A stretch of DNA of 64,000 nucleotides from Promerops cafer (lineage: Eukaryota; Chordata; Aves; Passeriformes; Nectariniidae). The notes below the pieces were generated by a model. That model did not search any database. It had not been told where the DNA came from and worked only from the letters and a program-made list of their open reading frames with translations. Shown here one piece after another: positions 25,693 to 37,600 of this stretch; within the stretch, counting starts at the first letter, position 1, and each line of letters starts with the position of its first letter. The position numbers and the translations under genes are program-made. The stretch spans positions 62,001 through 126,000 of the forward strand of contig VZSE01008774.1 in NCBI GenBank assembly GCA_013398275.1. Reading direction: 5' to 3'.

Positions 25693-28600
25693 CTGAGAAA
25701 TGGACAAGAACAGACAGACATCAGATAATTGGGATTTGATCTAACCCACTGTAATTCACAGACAAGGAATTCTCTGCTGAATGAAATGCTCCCACACACT
25801 GCAGCAGAGAAAGCTGGTCACTAGATTAAGTACAAGACAAAGGTGGCCAATTCCACAGTCTCCCAGCATCTGAAATACTGTATCAAGAACATTCTAGTAC
25901 TTACCAGCTGACAGTAGTACTAATAGGGAAAGGGAAGTAGTGAACGTGCAAGTGAAACAGCCGAATCTTCTCAGAGGCTGTGTCAAAGTGTTCTCCTGAG
26001 GAATTTCACCAGACTTCAGTCCATAAAGAATTCAGTTGCCTTAATTTTTACTGTATTATTCTGTAGCTCATTTTTATACCACCTCCAGCTCTTTGAGAGG
26101 CTCCCTCCAGAACCTGATGCAATGTTCCCAGAACTGGTCTCACAGTTATGTACAAGATAAAGCCAACAGTCATCCCCCTTGCTTACATGACGCATAAGTC
26201 ATTCTTACTCCTAATGTGATGCTACCCTACGTGTTCTAAGTCTTACACTGTTTTCATTTATTTCTCTACTGGCATTTCAACAAAACCCCTCATTCTGCAG
26301 ACAGGACATAGACCTGTGCTCCTGCTGTATGACCTTGGAGTTCACAGTGATGAGAATATCTGTTGCTCACATGCTTCCAGCTACATAGGACTGAAAATGG
26401 AGTATGTGCCTTTTCTTCTCTGAAATTGAGAATTAATATCTTAATGGGCCTCTATTTTATCTTGTTTACTGCAGGGGACCAGTGATGAATTAGGCACACC
26501 ACAGATGACAATCAGCAGGCTGATCCTCCAGGGCTTTATCATCAGTGCCACTTCCTGGCCTGAAAGAATTCTTCAGGAGCACAGGTTTGTGCTTTGTGCC
26601 TCATGCAAACTGCTACTTTCCATATGGGCAACAGGTAGGTGGCAGTCCTCAAAACAGGCATTCTGAAGAGCCAAATGCCACCTTGGGTTCCACTGACCTT
26701 TCTGGGAAGTGGAAAGTTCAGTGTTGGTCCAGTATACAATGAATACAGGGAGAGGCTAAACTGATTTTTAGGAAATTAAGTTGTATCCATGCATGTCAAC
26801 AAGAGTCTGGACCCCAAGCTGGATATTACCAGAAGAACATTCATAAACCTGTTTAATATCAGCCTGCTATAACAGATTATAGCTTTTCTGTAGTTTATAA
26901 TTGTCTCAGTCCAAGTTATAGTCTCAGCTTCCAGGTCTTGAGGCAGTGAGAAACACTAACCCTTGTAGTACAAGCAAGCAAAGGCGTTTAAGGTTTTGCA
27001 GACAACCTCTCCACAGTTACCTCACTGAAAATAAAGCTGCTAATGCTATGAAAATCACAGGCTTCCTACTGATCCTCCATCTTCTTACAATAAGTTTATT
27101 CCTTGCAACTAATTACTTAACACTAGCATTCAGCAAAGAGTTTCCAAAGCATGAAGTTGAATGTCAGTGATCTGGCATGAGTAGCTGATACACATTTTTG
27201 AAACATGCTCTCAAGAACTGCCCTAAAGGACCCCAATAACTAACAACATTGACATGGCTTTTATAGACACCATAGACCAGCAGCAGCATTACTGCCCTAC
27301 CTGACCCTCCCTACCTTCAGGGAATGACTGAGAATGCAGAGCACATTAAGCAGGAGATGTACAAAAAGGCGACACATCCTTCATCCTAGTGCAACCTTGC
27401 AATTTGCAGTTTCTGCTGGACCTGCAGACTTCTATTGTCCCTGGGCATCAGGCATGCACAGGCACCCAGGCGCTTCCATGGCAACATAATTACCCAAAAT
27501 CCTGCCAGTCTGGCCCTCAACAGCCTAAACAGACCATGACTTAACTCTTTCCTGCTTCCTCACCTTAAGCAGTCCCATGTGGACCAAGAGGTTTGAGATG
27601 AATGCATCTGAATTAAATGTGGCAGAACTGAAGGCTTTCTTCATCAAGGCATCTAAAAAGAAATAAGCACATTAGTTTAAGCAATACAGGAAAAGGACTT
27701 TTATGGATTTTAAGATTAAAATGGATCATTCAGAAACTCAGCTGTTAAATCAGTTTTGTGATAAAGTATCTGTTAAGATTTCATTTATCTCTGTAGCTAT
27801 AATCTGAAACACTAAGACAGGTAAAACCCCTTAATTATAAAGGAGAAAAAACCAAGTGAAAAAATCCAGCAAAACACAAAGCCCACACAAGAATTCACAC
27901 ACTGCCAAGCTTCAGATACAATATACCCCAGTCCTATGCACCACCAGATGCTCTGCTCAGTGCATCTGAGCATGCATGCTATGTGTAGTATACATGCGTA
28001 TAAACATGAGCAGATGAACTAGAGCACCAAGAGGTAGAGCCCTGACTTCTTAAAGGCCAGCAACATTTCACCTTTCATTTGAAACCACAAAGAATGAGAA
28101 CACAATGAGAAAGTTTGTTCAGCTGTTTTCTGGGCTCCCTCAGGACCAATACTATGCCACAAACAATGGGCAAACCAGTGCTTTAACCTCTCATGCATAC
28201 AAGGTGGCAAGGCAACCCATTTTTGACCTCTGACAATTCTGTTCTCTTAGAATGGGCAGAATTCACTAGATTGGCAGTAGAACAGTGCCAGACATTAACC
28301 AGGGCCCTCACTGTCAGCTGATGGCTGCTTTTATGGAAGGAAAGTAATTGCCAGGTTCTACCTTTCCTGAAGATGCAGGAATAAAGATAAATATGTACAC
28401 AAACACACTTGGGACAACAGTAATATTCTCTGTTCCATTTTTTACTGGAGACAACTCATAACAGGCATGAGCCAAGGTCCACTAGCTCAGTGAGGTGCCA
28501 ACTTACTGTTTTTCACTGACTGGACCCATTACCAGCTGCAGAGAGCTGTTGTGTTACTGTTTGTAAAAAAACAGTTTCACCATGTCTATGAATGCCAAAC

Positions 28601-31600
28601 TAGGGAAATGCACAGTATACCACCTTAAGTGGTCTTCAAAATAATTGATCCAATTATTTTGCACAATAATGATAGGTAGCTCATATGTGGGAGAACTGAA
28701 CTGCTCGGGGATTAGAAAAATATGAAGGGCAGTGTTCAGATGCCCAAGATTGTTTGGAAATTCCTATTTCCAAGCAAAACCATGAAGGGATATTCTTTCA
28801 GTCCACACACTAATCAGACCTACTAACCCAAACTACTACTCCAATATACTGTGAGAAATGGTCCCTTGTTTGAACACTGGTTTCTGTGTCTTGCCCCATG
28901 TTGGGAATCTCTGCCTCCTGAAGAAATTAAAGATAAGGGACATCAACTAGGAGGTCCCTCTTTAAAATCTCGTAACACTACACTAGGGAGGCTATTTCCT
29001 GTGAAATGCTTTTTAAATAAACAGCCTTGGAAAGGTAACTGACCTTAAAACACAGAACTACTGGCTATGGACAGCCCAGCATCAAGGAGATACAGTAAGG
29101 GCAGCACCAGCCCACTACAACAGCAGCTACAACAGAGACAGGCTTTGGCAGCACAAAATACGCCAGGTTCAGAATGAATCTTCCACTCCACACAACAGCA
29201 GGCACAGTTTGGCACTTTGTTATCTGCCAGGGACAAAAAGGCCCAATGGCCTGGCCCACAGTGGCCTTGTCCCCTGTGGCAGTGGTGTCTATGGCACTGA
29301 ACCAGGTCACACCACCAAGTGAAGAAAGGCCCAGTCACCTGTTGTTTCATGCACTGCTGTTTTCACTGGGGCCTCATCTTTGAAGACTGAGGATATCCTT
29401 AGGAGGGTTGCAACTACTTTCTCTACATCAGATGTATCTGTCTGAAAGAGGAAAAAAAACAGAGTTAAGTTATTCAGACAGCTACACAACATGGGTCTGC
29501 TAGGGCTGTGGCAAGAATTACAGTCTGACTGACATCAGCTTTGCTTTGACATCTTCAAGTAATTACGTCTGGCAATTAAACAATTTTGAGAGAAAAATCA
29601 AGCCCAGACAAGCAGCAGCTCACCAACCTGCTGAGCTATCAGCACAGAGCACTTTGGTCCTAGTCGCAGCAACTTCTCTGGTGATGGGAAAGCAAGGAAC
29701 GTGGCAACATCCACAGGGGGAGATGGCACTGGAGTTGAAGCCTGAAAGAGGCAGAATCCATCTCAAGTTTATTCTTGGAAGTAAATAAATTGGTTCAGCA
29801 AAAGCAGATGGGACAGCTCTGGGCACAGCTATACCAGGCCAGAATCTGCCCTGCTTGAAAACAGCCTGAGGCCGACCTAAACCCAGAGTTGGAATGGCCA
29901 GGATATGCCAGCACGAGGGCCTGGCACTGCATGTACAAGGTCCCTACCACTTTCTGAACATGGAAGACTTTTGCTACCAATGTGTTGCTACAACCACTAC
30001 TCAGCCTTTCCCTGCACACATGTGTACAACATGCACACTTTAACAAAACACATTTTTCAACTAGTCCATTTTATTTCTTGAACATTACCTCCCTGTTACA
30101 ATAGTGCCAGCCCAGGCAGGAAAGTGACTGCCTGTCAGCACTTCAAGTTCAGACTCCAGAATCTCATTTCCTCCTTTTCTCCAGCTGATGAAACCAAAAT
30201 CCATCTGGCAGTAAGCTTACCTGCGAATCAATTATCTTCTTAGGAGTCAGTGACTCCTGTTCTTCTGCTCCTCTCTCCTTCAGCTGCTGCTGTTCCTCCT
30301 CCTCTTCCTCCTCCTCATCTTCATCTTCTTCCTCCTCCTCCTCCTCCTCTTCCTCCTCCTCCCCTTCATCATCACTAAGGTTTGAATGTTACACATTACA
30401 TTAATTACACACCTGGAATTCTTGTACACTGGCACTCAAAACTTTTCAAGAACAAAAGAGAAGCCTCTCCTCAAAGTCCTACTGCAAGAAGCACATCTCA
30501 CCTACAACACACCAAGACGACACTCAGACATCAGTAACCCAGCTGAGAACAGCAAGAAAAGATCAACAAACACAATCAGTTACTTATGCTAAGGTAAGTC
30601 CATCAATGAAAACAAGTTTAAGACACATCCTTGGCTGTGCTCCACACTCAGATCAACACCCACCAGCAATGAGAGAGTTATTTTAAAATGAGATAGGTCA
30701 ATGAAAATGTTGATAGAAATTGTCAGAAAACTTCTGATTTAAACTTTGGTACCATGCCTACCTCAAAGATCCCAGCACTGATGCCATATTGAAGCCTTCG
30801 AGGATCTCATGGAGTTGCTCACACACCTCTTCTCCCAGACAGTTACCTAGGTTGATAGAGGAAAGGGAGTGGACTTGACAGATGCACACAAGTTTGTTCT
30901 TGAGGACTTAGCTGTATATTCTTGTCTATCTCTTGTTTCTGAAATCAAACAGTCACATGCCATTTCTGCACAACACCTTACAGGCAGCAACACAAACTGC
31001 ACTTATCAGACAGAACCAAACAGTTGTTAAACAAATTTCAGCAGCATTACACAATGGTTAGAGACGAAAACCCCCTAATGCTTCAGAGTCTGTTTGAGAG
31101 ACTTCCTGTTATTTCTCTAAATAGCTCTTGTTCTTAGTGATTCTAAAACAAGGACACAGCACAGCACCAGTGAAATGCAGTGACCCAGGGTGTGAACAGC
31201 AAAAGCCAACAAAAGTCAAAGTCCTCACACTCTTCTGCAAAGTTGCACACAAAGGTTTTTGTTTACAAGTATGAAGTATCTGAGATAGCACTGAATAATT
31301 AGTTTTACTGAAAACAGGTATAGATACCAGCTTAATCTTTCCACCTTATCAGGTGTACCAAAATCCTTACCAATTAACCAGGTTCATGGTTTAAGAAAAC
31401 TTTCAGGATCTAACCATTTCCCATCCCAAAGTCATGCAAGTTCAGCTACTGAGTACTGTTTTTTATATGCTGACAATTGCAAGAATAGAATATATGGTTC
31501 TGTCAACATTCTTCCTAGTGGTTTCTCATTGGAATCAAACTAGACATACTTTGATCTAGCAAACTTACATACCATTGAGATCCAACTTCTCCAACTCTGT

Positions 31601-34600
31601 CTTATCTTCAATAGCTTCAGCAACAGTCAGAGCAGCATCTCGTTTGATCTCACAGAAAGACAAATTCAGTTCCTAAAAATGCAGAAGAACATTTTGTCTG
31701 CAGAATTCCTATTAACATCTATCACATCCATAAATTTCACGCCCTCACAAGTGTCCTGGAAAGACTCATTTAAAGAGGGTCCCAGCAAAAAAATGTGTTA
31801 TTAATTGAAAATAAAAGCTGACACACTCCTACCTCATATACTTGAAAGGGAAATTTTGAAACATACTGGTGGTTAAGAGCAGCACTATTAAAGATGGGTA
31901 TTTTAAAAAACCTACAGATCACTGCTCACCTAAAAGGTAGCAGACATTTCAGTCCTTAGCAGTCAGCTGACTGGAGATCTTCACTTATCAAGGATCACAA
32001 GAGCACTCCAAAACTCACACTCCAGTAAGTCTAAGAGAAGAAGGGCAGCTACTGTACTAAACAGGTTGCACATTTCCTTTGACACCTCAGTTGCAAGGCC
32101 TTCAAAAAACAAGCCATGAGTGGTACTACTTCTGACAGACCCAGCCAACAGAGAAACCATGTGGACTAGTAAGAGTAAAGTAATTCAACAGCCAGACACC
32201 ATCCCCCACCATTCCACTTTGTGCTCAATCAATCCCTTCTCGAGAAGAGATTGAATATTAACAGCAGAGGGGAAGCAGTCCTTGAACAGAATGAGTCAAC
32301 TTCATGCTACCTTCCCTTAACCATTTCTGCTCTGGAAAAAACTATTTAACTTCCATCTGTTCATCTCAATATCCCATTACTAAAGTTTGCTTGAGGGATT
32401 CAGACAAGTTTCAGTAGAACCAGCAGAAGCCCAAGCAAGGGATCACACACCACTGAGAACCTACTTCTTTCTGTACCAGGTTCATACACACAAATAGGTA
32501 CTAGATTAATTTTTGTCTTTGCAAGATTAGGAATCACGTGTTCAGCATCTGTCTCAGGGTAGTTATGACTCATGGCAGGTGTTTCTAGAGATCCTAGTTT
32601 GCTTATGTTATTAATTTGACTTCAGCCTATTCAGAATGTTGTCAGATTCAAGTCCTGTGCAAATACTGATGTCAGAGGCTGTGGTATCACCAAAAAACCA
32701 AAAATACTTGGACTCTTGATTAATGCTCTAACAAAGAAAAAGCATTAACTGTATGAGCTATGAAATGCTGAAGAGAAGCTGTTCATGAAGTCCCTTTCAT
32801 GTCAGACCCCACTCTTGAAGCTCTGGGAAGTTCTAATGGTAGGTACTTCCATTATCAGATTTCTTGAGTAGCACTTGCTGAGTTGAGCCAACAGCTGCAA
32901 AAACATCAAGCAAAGGCTAAACAGACCACTGGTACACCTCCACCTAGCACAGCCCTTGCTGGATGGTGGGATGCCAGTGGTCCATAGCACAGCTTGTTGC
33001 TTTTCAGTGATGAGCCCACATGGAACTGAATCCTATCTTAGAGTAATCAGTAGCAGCAGGAGAATGAACAGAAAAACATGAAATGGAAAACTTGGCATTT
33101 TTCAAAAGAGCTGAACAGCAACCAGACAATACCTTTAATTTATGAAGCCCCTCTTTAACAGCATCAGCAATAGCAACAGCACCCTTGGAACGCACCAGGC
33201 AATCCCCGAAGTTGATCACTTCAATCTGACGAAGTGCCTTCAGAGTCTGCAGAGCAAGACAGCACAGATTTGAAAGTGGACATGCAAGTAAGTGAACATC
33301 CTATTACTTCCAGAATGTCATTGTTCCCATTGCAACATGGCATGGTTCCCCCAACCCAAAGGTGCTAACGCCAACCAGACTTGAGACAAAACCCAGAACA
33401 ACTGCTGAAAACAACTCACCTCTGCCATGGCCACAGCTCCTTTCTCTGTGAAGGTGTTGTCATTCAAGTTTATAACCTTAAGCAGTGGGTTGATAGCAAA
33501 GGCCTGTGCCAGTGCTGTTATGCCAGGATGGTTAATTCCATTCTGTGGCATATGGACCTCTTCTAGAGTCCCAATGCTCTGGGAAAGGATGTAGACAAAA
33601 AAGCTTTTAGAAAGCATACTTCAGCTCAAGAGTATACTGCTCCACTCTCAGGATTTGCTTAAAATTGTTTTGAGTTTCAAAACTCCATTGGTTCTTTTAC
33701 AGTGAATTATTTACCAGCAGTTCTGTCACAAATCTAAGTGAAATCACGGATGCAGGGCAAGTGGCAGATAAATACAAAGCCCTGATTCAAAGAGACAAGT
33801 CATTGTCCTATATGCCTACTCTAAATAACTTAAAACAAGAGCTCTTCACCTGTGGTTCAGCAACACTGAACTAGACCACACAACATCACTTTAATTTACT
33901 AATTAAAATCTACGTTTTGCCCTGACCACAGAAGCAAACATGTAAGAAAGCTACTACAAATATTGCTTATGGACTAAACAGCATGTCACATAACACAGTA
34001 ATTAACCCCATTTTGGTAGTGCCACTCAATCTTGATTCTCTGCAAATCACATTGTTATACAACTCTTAAATATTTAAAAAGTCTTATTTTTGCCACAATT
34101 ACTGATTAATCAAAATCACATCTAGGCAGTTCTTTACAAAAAAGTCAGCTTGTAACCTGCAATATCATTGTCAATACACCTGACAATATGCATTGTAATT
34201 CAGAAGTCACTTCTAGCAACAACTGAGGTATGAAGAGGGAATTAGGTGGCCCCAATCACAGTGAATTCTCTTCCTCCCACAAAAGTGCAAGTGGGCCAGT
34301 GACAGCTAGAGAAAGCCAGGCAACACTTCAAGCTCTGACTAGATAATCCTTGCAAAAACACCAGGCTGCTTTTGCCAGACGACTGAGAAAAGCAGCACTC
34401 AAGAGAACAAGCTGAGATACCCACCCCAGTGCCAGTCAACAACCATTAGCATAGAGAGAGGAAAAGGAATAGGACTATTAAATTACTCAGGAGATGACTA
34501 TTTCTCCCTCAGGTAACTACTTTACACAGCTACTAGCTACGTGCTTGGAAATTTAGGTCACAAACACTCCGTCAGCAAGTCTAATCCCACTTGTTGAAGA

Positions 34601-37600
34601 CTCCAGTTTCAGCAGCAAAAAACATTGTGACTTTAGTGAACAGACCTCCCAGCTCCTGCCTCCAAGCTGAGGCAAACTCAGTGTGCATCATCTTTAACAC
34701 TAGCACTGAATCATACCTTGCTCCAATTTGCTGTCAAAGCAGCTCTGGTTTGATACTCACCCCGAAGGCTTCAGCCAGGGCAGTGGCACCATCATTCTCC
34801 AGACGATTTCTGCCAGCCACAAATATTTTTAAAGCAAGAGGCTTGCCCTGGGCACTTGATTTCCTGTGACACTCTTTCAGAGCAGCTGCCAATATCTAAA
34901 GATAAAACAAGCAGCTTATACTCCCCCAGCATATCACTCTACAGGAATCCTACTGTGTTTCGTAGATCCACCTCTCGAGAAACACTTTGGGCATCACCGA
35001 AACCCACCTGTTTCTACAACAGGGTATACAATAAAACTGCCTCTACCTGCAACAGTTGCACACTGTGGTCTCAGGCAAGAATTGATAATTTTGCAACACT
35101 AAAACTCACTGAGCCATCAAGAACATTTTGCTTCTAATCAGGCAAGCATGTATGGGTAGGAGGTTGACCACGAGCTACCGATACACACTTGAAGCAAAGG
35201 AATTCTACTGGGCTGCCTTGGGAAAAAGCATTCACAGAAGGTCAGATCCTTCTCTCCTTAGCCCTGTGAAATGCATCCAAGCACAGTGTCCAATACTAGG
35301 CTCCTACATGGATTTACTGGGGCAAGTCCAGGAAAGGGTGCCAGGGACAATTGAAGAACTGGAGAATTTTACTCACTCGGGTAATACTGACCCGAGATTA
35401 TTAAGGCTGGAGAAGAAAAGGCTCTGGGGGAGATATTATCCATGTGTAAAAACAGCCAGAACAAGAAAATGAGGGGAGAAGGTGGTATAAAGAAGGCAGA
35501 GTCAGACACAACTGCACACAAAGTGCAGGGAAAACACCATTTTAACACAAACGCCCTTTTTTTACTGTGAGGGTTGTTCAACACTGGGACAGACTATTCA
35601 TAGAGCTTGTAAAGTCTCCATATTCAAAACCTGACTAGACCAAGCTTGAAGAACCTGGTGTAGTTGTAGTTGCCTTAAGCAGGGGAGTTGGCAATCACCA
35701 AAGATGGCTCCCAACTTCATTCCCAAAGAGGAGATAACCCTTACCTTGCCACCACCAATGCCCATGCCACAGTTATTGAGCTTGAGTTCCTGCAGAGTGT
35801 AGCATGCAGGGCTCTTCAGCAGAGCCTCAAAGCCACGCACACCGTCTGGTCCAAAGGCATTGTCACTCAGGTCCAACTCCACCAGCTGGGCTCCAGCAGC
35901 GATGAGTGCATCCCCCAAAGAGATCTGTAAGGAAACAGATGGCAGTGGGTGGGAGGGAATGGATTAACTTTTAGTGACAGCATCACTGCAGTGGCTAGGT
36001 ATGACAGTGATGCTGCAAAAAGATTCCCACTTAGAAGACATTCTGCAAAGCTGCATGGGGAAATAAAACTTTACTGCTAAATCCAGAGAGAAAGTTGCAC
36101 AAATTAAGCTAAAGATAACCATAAAGCAGTTACCAAGGTACTATCCCATCCCTTTAGGTCAAATACTTTTCAAAGTGAATTTCCCACTCTATACTGCTGA
36201 AAGAAATACTGTTTTCATCAATGTTGAGCTTATGTTCTGGCTTCACAGAACTCAAGGAGATGAGGAGCTCTGTAATTGTCTTAGAAGACACAGCCATATG
36301 ATTTATTTATTTCCCAGTGAAAAGCTCCTTCACCAGCATGGACTCACACTTAACCTTTAATTGACTCCTCTCCATCTCATAAAGGAAGAGCAAAAGAGAA
36401 CCACTCACCTATTCTGAGACATTTAGTACTAACAGCAGAGAGAAAGATCAGCTCTGTACCAAAATAGACTCCCACAAAAAGTGTGACAGGTGAGAGAAGT
36501 GGTTATATTAGTCAGAAGTCTCAGATCTAGTTTTTACTTACCAAAGCAGGAGGGATCTCAGACCTTAGCCTGCCTGTGAACATGTCACTCCAATGACACC
36601 TCTAAAATAAGAAGCATACAGATAAAACTAAAATATTTAGGTCAGCACAGTTGTAATAAACATTTACACATACAAGCTGCTTTACATCACTGGGGACAGC
36701 TTAATGCTGTCTCCCTTCCCTTGGGTTGTCATTTGATTGTATTAAAGAGCTGCAAGAACTGGTGTTACAATCACTTCACTTGCAAGGACAAAGTAACTGA
36801 AATTCACACCATAAACATGATACAAGAATTCTTGCTTGTGTTCAAGCTGGAATTATTTTCTGCTGCAAAAATTACCACAGAAAAAGCATCAGGAAACAGA
36901 AGAATATATTAGCAATGCAGATTTTACTAACGTATGAAGCTCAACAACCTGAACTTACTTGAAAAGCCACACTTGGGTGATTAATGGGTATCAATGTCTC
37001 ATACCACTCTCCTTCAAGGGACAGTGTAGTCTCTCTAGTAGCACAGCATCCCCTTAACATTAGGCTAGAGCAATAGTAGGCAAACAGCTTGGCAAAGATG
37101 AACCTCCTGTTGCATCTCCTCTGTTATTTCCTCCCTACTCAGACATTCTCTGAAGACTCACTCTCCAGAAGATCCAACTCAGCTTTCCAGAGAATTTCAT
37201 TTGAACTAAGTGTTTTGTTGCCATGGCTCTTTGTTTACAGATGCTGCCTTCAATAGAGGCTCTTCCTCACACAGCTTTAAGATGGGAAGCCTTCTAAACA
37301 GGAAGTTCGGAATGCAGAGGGTGTTCCTATTATCCCAAAGTCCCCAGGTTATGCTGTATTTTCATAAGATTGCTCTTCCTTGGCGAAAGAGCCACCAAGC
37401 AAGCTTCGGGGGTAACTCGAGGCAGGTTTTTGCAGGAAGAACCTGGACAGGCCTTTAATATTTCCACATTATTTCTTCCCCTTGACTACACCCCACTTAA
37501 GAACCTCACCTTGAGCTCACTTTTCTTCTCCAAGGCTTTGGCAATGACCTTTGCTGCCTCCACACCCACTGTGTTGCCTTCCAGGCGCAAGGCTTCCAGG

